This document shows, piece by piece, positions 44,879 to 52,188 of a DNA stretch of 64,000 bases. Numbering within the stretch: position 1 is the first letter of the stretch; the number at the start of each line of letters is the position of its first letter. The translations under genes were made by a program, and so were the position numbers. The notes beneath the pieces are model-generated. The model was not told the DNA's origin and searched no databases. It saw only the letters and a program-made list of their open reading frames with translations. The stretch lies in assembly GCF_019613795.1 (NCBI RefSeq), contig NZ_CP080429.1:1145501-1209500 (forward strand), in the 5' to 3' direction. Source of the DNA: Flavobacterium litorale (GTDB lineage Bacteria > Bacteroidota > Bacteroidia > Flavobacteriales > Flavobacteriaceae).

Positions 44879-45889
44879 TTATAAATGTTTGGAACTTGAA
44901 GCAGTGCTTGCTAGTTGCTTTATGTACTGTTTTACTTCGGTAAACTTATAATCCAATACAGCTATAATCTTGCTATTATCATAGTTTTCATGATTGTGCG
45001 ATGCTTTTGCCATAGCGTGCGTCATAAGTCGTTTGCGTTGTGCTATTTTGGCAAGTAGCCAATCCAAGCGCCACGCTACAGATGTTAGTGCACGCGATGC
45101 ATATATTGTAGGTCGTTTTTTACCCAAACCATCAGCAATAGCAAATAATATTTCCCTGTACGATAATTGTCCTGCTACAAGTGTGTATCGTTCTCCAGTA
45201 ACATCAGCACGCATAAGTAGTTGCATAATCCCAACAACATCCTCTACAGCTACCACACCACAACTCCCTTTAGTGTAAAAGTATTGCCCCTTGCAAACTG
45301 CTTTAAACATCCTGCCTGTACCCTGTGTCCAAAAACCATAACCAAATATAAGCCCAGGGTTTACAACTACAACTTCAAGCCCTTCCTGCCCGCCCCGCCA
45401 CACTTCCATCTCGGCACCATGTTTTGTTATGGCATAATCGCTATGGCGCATTTCGGGATTCCATTCGGTTTTTTCGGTAATAGTAGGTTCATTCTCTTTG
45501 GGGTCGCCCAATGCAGCTATCGAGCTAACGTGGCATAGCTTTCGTACCCCAAAAGCCAGCGCACAATTTACAATATTAGCAGTACCCTCTATATTTACCT
45601 TTCGGAGTAACTCCTCATCACTAGGGTCAAACGAGATGTAGGCGGCGCAATGGTACACATGTGTTACATTGGCAAAAGCTTCCTCTAACGCTGGTATATC
45701 GGTAATATCGCCTTTTGCCCATACTATCTTTTCAAACAAAATACTCTTATTATAATGCTCAAAAAGTAATTTTGTTTTGGCTTTACTAGCCTCGCTACGG
45801 TATAGCGCGCGCACTGCTTTTTTGCCCGCTGCCAATTGGAGCAATAGGTGTGCTCCTACCAAACCTGTTCCGCCCGTTACTAATATCAT
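44879..45889 (-). CDS. NAD-dependent epimerase/dehydratase family protein
   Basis: 336-residue extended SDR. The Rossmann motif is VTGGTGLVGAHLL at residues 4-16, HVYHCAAYISF near 80, and YAITKHGAE gives the YXXXK active site (Y near 152). The substrate is not deducible; related proteins are dihydroflavonol-4-reductase-like or 3-beta-HSD-like. A TAnnTTTG match on the minus strand at 45894-45901 lies almost on top of the ATG, so the mRNA could be nearly leaderless. Confidence 0.9.
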   Translation of the reverse strand: MILVTGGTGLVGAHLLLQLAAGKKAVRALYRSEASKAKTKLLFEHYNKSILFEKIVWAKGDITDIPALEEAFANVTHVYHCAAYISFDPSDEELLRKVNIEGTANIVNCALAFGVRKLCHVSSIAALGDPKENEPTITEKTEWNPEMRHSDYAITKHGAEMEVWRGGQEGLEVVVVNPGLIFGYGFWTQGTGRMFKAVCKGQYFYTKGSCGVVAVEDVVGIMQLLMRADVTGERYTLVAGQLSYREILFAIADGLGKKRPTIYASRALTSVAWRLDWLLAKIAQRKRLMTHAMAKASHNHENYDNSKIIAVLDYKFTEVKQYIKQLASTASSSKHL

Positions 45890-45963
45890 ACTACAAAAAT
45901 ACTTTTTACAGTATAAAAACCGCCAGATGATTACTTTTTTTGACTCATGTTAACGCAAGTTTG

Positions 45964-45971
45964 TATTTTTG
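45964..45971 (+). promoter_or_regulatory. Promoter for tyrS with -33 TTTG
   Basis: The -7 box is TATTTTTG (exact TAnnTTTG), with an upstream TTTG at 45939-45942 and a 21-bp spacer. It is the best complete Bacteroidota promoter in the window, 20 bp before the ATG. Confidence 0.65.
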
Positions 45972-45991
45972 CAGCTCAATAAACGAAAAGC

Positions 45992-47293
45992 ATGAAAAAT
46001 TTTGTAGAAGAATTACAATGGAGGGGCATGGTGCACGATATGATGCCAGGAACAGAAGAGCAATTGAATAAGGAAATGACGACCGCTTATATTGGCTTCG
46101 ATCCTACTTCTGACTCGTTGCATATTGGTAGTCTTGTGCCCATTATTATATTAGTTCATCTGCAAAAATGCGGCCATAAACCTATTGCACTTGTAGGTGG
46201 TGCAACAGGTATGATTGGTGATCCATCGGGTAAATCGGACGAAAGAAATTTGCTAAATGAAGCTGCACTCGAAAAAAATGTTGCAGGGATAAAAAGTGTG
46301 CTTTCTCGCTTTTTAGATTTTGACAGTACCGATGCTAATGCTCCTGTTTTGGTTAATAATTACGATTGGATGAAGGAATTCTCGTTTATTGACTTTGCGC
46401 GCGATGTAGGTAAGCGTATTACCGTAAACTACATGATGGCGAAAGACTCGGTTAAAAAACGCCTTACAGGCGAAGCAGGTTCTGGTATGTCCTTTACAGA
46501 ATTTACTTACCAATTAATACAAGGTTACGATTTTTACCATTTGCACAAACACCATAACTGTATGCTGCAGCTTGGTGGTAGTGACCAGTGGGGGAATATT
46601 ACCACAGGTACGGAGCTGGTACGCCGTATGAACGAAGAAGGTGCTAATAAAGCGTACGCCATGACGTGTCCGTTAATTACAAAAGCTGATGGCTCTAAAT
46701 TCGGGAAATCAGAAGGTGGTAACGTATGGCTTGATGCCGATAAAACATCAGTATACAAATTTTATCAGTTTTGGATAAATACTACTGATGAAGATGCTGA
46801 AAAATACATTAAAATATTCACTTTCTTACCAAAAGATGTAATAGAGCAGTTAATTGCCGAACATAAAGAAGCACCCCATGCTAGAATATTACAAAAGAAA
46901 TTGGCTGAAGAGGTAACCGTGTTTGTACACTCCGAAGAAGAGCTTAATAAAGCAATACAGGCTTCTAATGTACTATTTGGTAAATCGAGTGCGGACGATT
47001 TAAAAGCCTTAGATAGTACTACATTTTTAGAAGTATTTGATGGTGTACCACAAGCAGCAATAAACATGGACGATATAGAGGCGGGTGTAACTATTGTAGA
47101 TGCCTTTGTTGCTAAATCGGACTTTTTAAAATCGAATGGAGAAGCCAGACGGGCTTTAAAAGAAAACTCCATTTCGGTAAATAGGGCTAAGGTTAAAGAG
47201 GATTATATTATTACTAATGATGATTTGATAAATAATCAGTTCGTACTCCTGCAAAAAGGGAAAAAGAATTATTACATACTAAACGTACAATAA
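45992..47293 (+). CDS. tyrS: Tyrosine--tRNA ligase
   Basis: 433-residue class I synthetase charging tRNA-Tyr. The ATP-binding HIGSLVP (HIGH) is near residue 47. The tyrosine pocket [12 protein letters not shown] and [14 protein letters not shown] follow, then the KMSKS loop as KFGKSEGG near 233. A C-terminal S4 RNA-binding domain starts around 365 ([17 protein letters not shown]). Full length. The stop codon lies within the left arm of a 40-nt palindromic terminator. Confidence 0.97.
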   Translation: MKNFVEELQWRGMVHDMMPGTEEQLNKEMTTAYIGFDPTSDSLHIGSLVPIIILVHLQKCGHKPIALVGGATGMIGDPSGKSDERNLLNEAALEKNVAGIKSVLSRFLDFDSTDANAPVLVNNYDWMKEFSFIDFARDVGKRITVNYMMAKDSVKKRLTGEAGSGMSFTEFTYQLIQGYDFYHLHKHHNCMLQLGGSDQWGNITTGTELVRRMNEEGANKAYAMTCPLITKADGSKFGKSEGGNVWLDADKTSVYKFYQFWINTTDEDAEKYIKIFTFLPKDVIEQLIAEHKEAPHARILQKKLAEEVTVFVHSEEELNKAIQASNVLFGKSSADDLKALDSTTFLEVFDGVPQAAINMDDIEAGVTIVDAFVAKSDFLKSNGEARRALKENSISVNRAKVKEDYIITNDDLINNQFVLLQKGKKNYYILNVQ

Positions 47294-47329
47294 CAAAACA
47301 GTGGGGTAATTACCCCACTGTTTTGTTAT
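47290..47329 (+). terminator. Bidirectional terminator overlapping the tyrS stop
   Basis: A 40-nt perfect palindrome (core AGTGGGGTAATTACCCCACT, flanked by A/T-rich arms) from 47290 to 47329. It includes the TAA of tyrS and sits 15 bp before the convergent LuxE-like stop, so it can serve both genes. Confidence 0.9.
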
Positions 47330-47344
47330 AAGAACTTTTTGATT

Positions 47345-48328
47345 TTATAATACCATAAGATTACACCCTCTAATATCCGAATTATCGAATCGACCCAATA
47401 CCTCAAAAGTTTGGTTGGTGTATTTTTTACCTAAATCTTGCGTGGCAATAAACGAGCAGGAATTAATATTTGCCAAATCAATAACATTTATGCCGCCTGT
47501 TTTGTTGTAATCTACATAGCTAAGTGCATCCTCGGTATCTCTAATAAAAATATCCATCCAAGGCGGGCATTCAAAAATACCATCACCCAACGAATAGGCT
47601 TGCGATAAAAGCTCTGTCATACCATACTCGGAGTGGATTTTACTTACTCCAAAACCATTACACAGTAATTCGTGTAGCTCTTCGCGTATCATTTCTCTGC
47701 GTTTCCCTTTCATGCCACCCGTTTCCATAATAATAGTATTATTAAGTTGAAATGGTTGTATTTCGATGAGGTCGAGTAGGGCATAGGTTACTCCTATAAG
47801 CAGTACGTTTTCTCCTTCTTTATCTAACGTAGTTAACTTAGTAATAAGTTCATTATAGTTATGCAAATAAAAGCCACTATTTGGGTTGTTAGCGCTTTCT
47901 ATTAAATCGCTAACCATATATATGAGTGAGCTTCCTTCGCGTTCTAAATAAGAGGGTAGTAGTGCTAATACGGTATAATCCTCAATATTGCCATAAAATT
48001 GTGAGAATGTTTGCCGAAAGCTTTGCTTGTAGTAATTTAAATCGGTTACGTAATGGTTACTCGTGCTGCTGCCTGTTGTGCCACTGCTGGTAAACGTTAT
48101 CTCTATAGGTTCCAGATTGCTTACAACCCTATTGTTTTTAAAAAATTGTATGGGCAAAAAAGGGATATCTTTAATACTCTTTACGTTCTGTTTGCTTTTA
48201 TCCAGTAAATTACAAAAGTTTTGGTATACCGTATTGTTATCGTACTGATGCCGAAAAACTTTTAATGTAATTTTTTCGAATTCTTTTTTCGAGGCGATGC
48301 TAAATATATCCTGAGCAGTAATCAACAC
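47345..48328 (-). CDS. LuxE/PaaK-like acyl-activating protein
   Basis: 327 residues. An adenylate-forming fold with the phosphate-binding loop EITFTSSGTTGSSTS near residue 78, and SEYGMTELLSQAY near 235 typical of LuxE/PaaK acyl-protein synthetases. LuxE transfers fatty acids to and from an acyl-enzyme; no luciferase genes are nearby, so the role here is open. In flavobacteria similar genes sit near cell-wall or lipid genes. Start ATG 48328 has a promoter 15 bp upstream. Confidence 0.87.
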   Translation of the reverse strand: MLITAQDIFSIASKKEFEKITLKVFRHQYDNNTVYQNFCNLLDKSKQNVKSIKDIPFLPIQFFKNNRVVSNLEPIEITFTSSGTTGSSTSNHYVTDLNYYKQSFRQTFSQFYGNIEDYTVLALLPSYLEREGSSLIYMVSDLIESANNPNSGFYLHNYNELITKLTTLDKEGENVLLIGVTYALLDLIEIQPFQLNNTIIMETGGMKGKRREMIREELHELLCNGFGVSKIHSEYGMTELLSQAYSLGDGIFECPPWMDIFIRDTEDALSYVDYNKTGGINVIDLANINSCSFIATQDLGKKYTNQTFEVLGRFDNSDIRGCNLMVL

Positions 48329-48342
48329 AATTTATTTTGTGG

Positions 48343-48350
48343 CAAAGGTA
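48343..48350 (-). promoter_or_regulatory. Promoter -7 box for the LuxE-like gene
   Basis: Minus strand TACCTTTG, an exact TAnnTTTG match 15 bp upstream of the ATG. Confidence 0.55.
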
Positions 48351-48356
48351 TAAAAT

Positions 48357-48388
48357 AAAAAAGCACCCCGTTGTGGGATGCTTTTTAA
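48357..48388 (-). terminator. Terminator after the first T9SS protein gene
   Basis: AAGCACCCC and GGGATGCTT pair with one internal mismatch around loop GTTGT, with A/T runs at both sides. It follows the stop at 48407 on the minus strand. Confidence 0.65.
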
Positions 48389-48406
48389 AGAATATTTAAA
48401 ATACGA

Positions 48407-49363
48407 TTATTTTACTACCAATTTTCGGGTAGCCGTTTTACCTTCTTCAGTAATTTTTACTATGTAAACACCAGTTGTAAGATTGGCAACGTTTACTGTT
48501 TGGTTTGCAACGGTTGTGTTTATAACTTGTTTGCCCAATACATCGTATATTGCTACAGCTTTGGTTGCATTAGTAGCCGATGTTATGTTAAGGATGTTTC
48601 CTGATAATGGGTTTGGGTACATTGTAAGCCCTGCAATGGCATCAAAACTAGTGGTAGATAATGTACTGAAAGTTCCTAAACCTACAGCATCTATAAATTC
48701 GGCACATGTAGCATTATCTAAATCGTCATTACCGCCATAGTTAAAGGTACTAGCATCAAAGTTACCACCGTTAGCAGCTAAACCATTGTTTCGGGAAGCG
48801 TAACTATCTCGGTATGCCCAAGCAGCTGAAAAGTCGCTTCCATCAGTAACATCAAAAGGGTTACCAAACTGGTCAACAACTTCTACCAAGTTATCACCAT
48901 TGTAAATGGCTAATCGTATAGCATCATTTCCATTCATACTTATACCAAATTTACTGATAAGCATTCTGTTTTCTGGAATGTCAGGATACATTTCGGTAAA
49001 AATTGGTAGTACACCTTCTTCGTAAAATGGATTGCCTGTATCAAAATCTTCTGGGATGTTAACAGAGTATACGAAAGCATCAGTAACTTCGCCTAAACCA
49101 AATAAGAAGTGACCGTTGCTCCAGTTAATGGCATCTTGGTTGGCTGCACCGTTAGATTCTGCCTGAAGTCTATAATTGTTAAAATCAATTGTTCCTGTAA
49201 CATACATTTCAACAATTCTAGGGCTAAAGTTGCCATCTGCTTCATTACATCCGCCATGTGGTAGTGTACCATCTATAACTCTAGTAATTACAACACTATT
49301 TTGTGCAAATGCAGTAGCAGAAAACAGAATTAGTGCTAAAAAGTAAAATTTTTTCATTTTCAT
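48407..49363 (-). CDS. Secreted T9SS protein, lamin-tail-like fold, 318 aa
   Basis: Signal peptide (MKMKKFYFLALILFSATAFAQ). A beta-rich cargo segment of about 210 residues follows; its start (VVITRVIDG...GGCNEADGNFSPRIVEMYVTG) resembles lamin-tail/extracellular domains of flavobacterial secreted proteins. A type A sorting domain of about 75 residues begins GLTMYPNPLSGNILN and ends RKLVVK. It is a paralogue of the next gene (49483-50355). The cargo has several Asp-rich, possibly Ca-binding, loops but no catalytic motif that I recognise. Confidence 0.85.
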   Translation of the reverse strand: MKMKKFYFLALILFSATAFAQNSVVITRVIDGTLPHGGCNEADGNFSPRIVEMYVTGTIDFNNYRLQAESNGAANQDAINWSNGHFLFGLGEVTDAFVYSVNIPEDFDTGNPFYEEGVLPIFTEMYPDIPENRMLISKFGISMNGNDAIRLAIYNGDNLVEVVDQFGNPFDVTDGSDFSAAWAYRDSYASRNNGLAANGGNFDASTFNYGGNDDLDNATCAEFIDAVGLGTFSTLSTTSFDAIAGLTMYPNPLSGNILNITSATNATKAVAIYDVLGKQVINTTVANQTVNVANLTTGVYIVKITEEGKTATRKLVVK

Positions 49364-49384
49364 GTGTTTTTAAAATGTTTTCTG

Positions 49385-49392
49385 CAAATGTA
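49385..49392 (-). promoter_or_regulatory. Promoter -7 box for the 318-aa T9SS protein
   Basis: Minus strand TACATTTG, an exact TAnnTTTG match 21 bp upstream of the ATG. Confidence 0.55.
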
Positions 49393-49438
49393 TCAAACCG
49401 TGATATACTGTATGTTTCTAAATTGTTATTTAATAAAA

Positions 49439-49460
49439 AAGCACCTCTATTGAGGTGCTT
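49439..49460 (-). terminator. Terminator after the second T9SS protein gene
   Basis: AAGCACCTC and GAGGTGCTT form a perfect 9-bp stem with a TATT loop, 23 bp beyond the stop of the minus-strand gene ending at 49483. Confidence 0.8.
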
Positions 49461-49482
49461 AGTATATTTATTGGGTGTAAAA

Positions 49483-50355
49483 TTATCTAACTACTAGTTT
49501 TCGGGTAGCTGTTTTGCCTTGTTCGGTAATTTTAACAATGTAAACGCCAGCAGTTAAGTCAGAAACGTTAACCATTCCGTTTTCAGTAACGGTATTTATA
49601 ACTTGTTTTCCTAACACATCGTAAATAGCTATTGTTTTAGTAGTATTAGCATTAGAAGTTATATTAAGAATATTTCCTGTAAGTGGGTTAGGGTACATTT
49701 TCAAGCTTTCAAGCTTATTTTGCTCAACATTAGCTGTTGCATTGTAATCTCCAAACGGTACTATGGTTGAAAAAGCATCGCCACCTTGGCACGCTCCAAG
49801 TCCATCTAGCGTACCTACGCCCCCAAATGTCCAATTATTAGTATTGAATGCTGCACCATCAGGTCCTGTATTATCCATTCTTCTGGCCCATGAGTCTTTG
49901 TATTCCCAGTCAGTATCTGTACCGTCAACACCATCCTCACCAAATTGGTCTATTACGGTCATTGCTGCATCAACAATTCTTAATCTGTCATCACCATTAA
50001 CACTTAATGGCTTAGGGTCCTCTTGTTCTGTACCAGTAACGAATATTTTTGATGATGGTATGTCTGCAAACTCACTTGAAAAAGCATCATTGGTATCTGC
50101 ATTTACAACGTAAATAAAATCATCTGTTACTGTGCCAAAAGTTGAAAGGCTTAAGGTGTTGCCCCAAGTAGTATTTGCGTTTGCTTGATTTTCTAGTGAG
50201 TAGTTAGAAAAATCTACAGTACCGTTTGCGTAAATTTCAATGGCTTTTGGATGTCCTCCTGGGCAATCTCCATCAAGAATACCCGTAATTATAGGTGTCT
50301 GTGCAAACGAAAAGCTTGCTGCCATTAATAGAGTTAGTGTGTAAAGTTTTTTCAT
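49483..50355 (-). CDS. Secreted T9SS protein, lamin-tail-like fold, 290 aa
   Basis: Signal peptide MKKLYTLTLLMAASFSFAQ. The cargo begins TPIITGILDGDCPGGHPKAIEIY, resembling the lamin-tail-like domain of its neighbour at 48407. The C-terminal sorting domain (SLKMYPNPLTGNILNITS... to RKLVVR) is almost the same as that of the neighbour, while the cargo is clearly more different. This is consistent with an old tandem duplication. It has its own promoter and terminator. Function unknown. Confidence 0.85.
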   Translation of the reverse strand: MKKLYTLTLLMAASFSFAQTPIITGILDGDCPGGHPKAIEIYANGTVDFSNYSLENQANANTTWGNTLSLSTFGTVTDDFIYVVNADTNDAFSSEFADIPSSKIFVTGTEQEDPKPLSVNGDDRLRIVDAAMTVIDQFGEDGVDGTDTDWEYKDSWARRMDNTGPDGAAFNTNNWTFGGVGTLDGLGACQGGDAFSTIVPFGDYNATANVEQNKLESLKMYPNPLTGNILNITSNANTTKTIAIYDVLGKQVINTVTENGMVNVSDLTAGVYIVKITEQGKTATRKLVVR

Positions 50356-50386
50356 ATTATGAACGTTTTAGTTATTTTATATAACA

Positions 50387-50394
50387 AATATAAC
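50387..50394 (-). promoter_or_regulatory. Promoter -7 box for the 290-aa T9SS protein
   Basis: Minus strand TATATTTG, an exact TAnnTTTG match 32 bp upstream of the ATG. Confidence 0.55.
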
Positions 50395-50465
50395 AACAAA
50401 AATGATTTGAATGAAAAAATACGATAAAATTAAGCAGCTTTTAAGTGTATAATATGGTACGCTAA

Positions 50466-50807
50466 CTACTTAACAATTAGTTTTCTTGTGGATGTAGCGT
50501 CCCCTTCTTTAATTTTTATAATGTAAACTCCTGGAGTTAGTGCTGATATGCTTAACTCTTTACCGCTAATTATAGTTTGTAGTATTTTTTTTCCGAGCAC
50601 GTCATACACTTGTATTTCTTTACTCTGCATATTTTTAGAGGTAATATAAATCCTATCGGTATTGTTTACAGGGTTAGGGTATATATTTAATCCTTCTATG
50701 GTTTGGTTGGCACCATTAGTAATTGCACCATTATTTTCTTGTGCATTTGCACTGAAAGTAAGTAATGATAGTAGTAAGGCAGCGATATATAAATATTTTT
50801 TTGCCAT
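50466..50807 (-). CDS. T9SS sorting domain with almost no cargo, 113 aa
   Basis: A signal peptide of about 23 residues (to FSANAQ), a linker of only about 15 residues (ENNGAITNGANQTIE), and then a complete type A sorting domain (GLNIYPNPVNNTDRIY... ending RKLIVK). The protein is therefore mostly address tag. It could be a decoy or a competitor for the sortase-like T9SS machinery, a small ligand-binding protein, or a leftover of a larger gene. It has its own promoter and no frameshift remnant is visible next to it. Confidence 0.82.
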   Translation of the reverse strand: MAKKYLYIAALLLSLLTFSANAQENNGAITNGANQTIEGLNIYPNPVNNTDRIYITSKNMQSKEIQVYDVLGKKILQTIISGKELSISALTPGVYIIKIKEGDATSTRKLIVK

Positions 50808-50856
50808 GATTTTGATTGATTTGGTAAATATATAAAATATATTTCAAATAGTGTAC

Positions 50857-50864
50857 CAAAAATA
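50857..50864 (-). promoter_or_regulatory. Promoter -7 box for the 113-aa sorting-domain protein
   Basis: Minus strand TATTTTTG, an exact TAnnTTTG match 50 bp upstream of the ATG, touching the terminator of the beta-helix gene. Confidence 0.5.
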
Positions 50865-50891
50865 TACCCTCTCAATATATTGAGAGGGTAT
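50864..50891 (-). terminator. Terminator after the beta-helix lipoprotein gene
   Basis: Perfect 28-nt palindrome with core ACCCTCTCAATATATTGAGA, 33 bp beyond the stop of the minus-strand gene ending at 50925. Confidence 0.85.
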
Positions 50892-50924
50892 TGTAATATT
50901 TAAGAATATTTGTAATTCTTTTTA

Positions 50925-52052
50925 TTAGAATCTTGTCCAACCTGCAGCCCATGCTGGTGTTTCAGCACCACTACCTGCACCTGTTGCATTGTCTGTTGTA
51001 GTAAAGAACATTTCATCGCCTATGTATGCACTGTTTGTAGTTACACCATCAAACTGTACGTTTGTGAATGTAATATCACCTGCAACAATGTGAGCGTTAG
51101 CAACTGGATCGCTATCTGCATCTTTAATGTTGATACCTAGGTCAAAATCTTTAATGTAGAAGTTATCTACAGTCCAGATACCACCACCTTCTTTAATGAA
51201 GATACCACCTTCTGTACCGCCACCTACTACAGAGATATTTCTAAGTGTAGCTGTTGTTTTAGGCATAGCATTAGCATCGTCACTGTTGTTAGAACCTTCT
51301 ATACCAGCTCTTGCACCGTCAACAATGTACCAGTACTCTCCAGTACCACTCCATCCATCAGCAAAGTCGATAGAATCATCACCACTTTCTACAGCTACAA
51401 GGTATTTACCGTTTACAGCACCACCAAAGAACTCGATACCATCATCACCACCTCTGTAAGACTGTACATACTCGAAAGTTGTTCCAGAACCTACTCCGAA
51501 AAGTGATACTCCGTTAAATTCTTTTTCACCATTAAAAGTAGCACCAGTGTACTCAACTCTTAGGTAACGGATGCTTCCTGAAGAATCGTTATTAGTTGTT
51601 CCACCGTAAGTAAGGTTACCAACTTCTGAAGTTGCAGTTTGACCTGTAGAACCACCTTTGTTTGTATTTGCACGACCACAAATTACTAAACCACCCCAAT
51701 CACCTTCTGCAGGAGTTGAAGAACCAGATGTCATTACTACAGGGCTATTGGCTGTACCATTAATGTTTATTTTACCACCTTGTGCTACTGCAATGTATGC
51801 ACTTGTACCACCTTGTGCTTCTATTCTTGTACCTGCAGGAATAGTAAGTGTAGCACCATCTCTAATTACGAAAGAACCTGTAAGTGTGTAAGTTTGGCTA
51901 GCATCAAGTGTAGCTACATCACCATCATTTAAAGTTCCTTGGAAATTTGTAGGATCGATAACAGTATTGTTATCATTGTTGTCATCATCGCTGCTGCATG
52001 ATGTAACTGCTAATGCTGATATTGCAAGCATTGATAAAAGCAATTTTTTCAT
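50925..52052 (-). CDS. Lipoprotein with right-handed beta-helix domain, 375 aa
   Basis: Lipoprotein signal peptide (AISALAVTSCSS, acylated C19) followed by an Asp/Asn-rich linker. A long beta-helix region has regular repeats of short strands (e.g. TLTGSFVIRDGATLTIPAGT, GGKININGTANSPVVMTSG, EGDWGGLVICG). There is no sorting domain. It is encoded 136 bp after a TonB-dependent receptor in the same direction, and I recall this pairing in many flavobacteria. It may be a surface partner of the receptor; substrate unknown. Some databases call these proteins multidrug transporters, which the sequence does not support. Confidence 0.85.
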   Translation of the reverse strand: MKKLLLSMLAISALAVTSCSSDDDNNDNNTVIDPTNFQGTLNDGDVATLDASQTYTLTGSFVIRDGATLTIPAGTRIEAQGGTSAYIAVAQGGKININGTANSPVVMTSGSSTPAEGDWGGLVICGRANTNKGGSTGQTATSEVGNLTYGGTTNNDSSGSIRYLRVEYTGATFNGEKEFNGVSLFGVGSGTTFEYVQSYRGGDDGIEFFGGAVNGKYLVAVESGDDSIDFADGWSGTGEYWYIVDGARAGIEGSNNSDDANAMPKTTATLRNISVVGGGTEGGIFIKEGGGIWTVDNFYIKDFDLGINIKDADSDPVANAHIVAGDITFTNVQFDGVTTNSAYIGDEMFFTTTDNATGAGSGAETPAWAAGWTRF

Positions 52053-52089
52053 CTGTTGTGTTTTTAAGTTAAGTATTAAATTATTGTGG

Positions 52090-52097
52090 CAAAACTA
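52090..52097 (-). promoter_or_regulatory. Promoter -7 box for the beta-helix lipoprotein gene
   Basis: Minus strand TAGTTTTG, an exact TAnnTTTG match 37 bp upstream of the ATG. The lipoprotein can therefore be expressed separately from the receptor. Confidence 0.5.
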
Positions 52098-52188
52098 TCT
52101 CTAATGGATTAATCACTGTTTATGTAAACATTAAGCGATTATTAAATAAATCGCACTCGGTAGTTTTGTTTGTTAATATAGTGTTATG

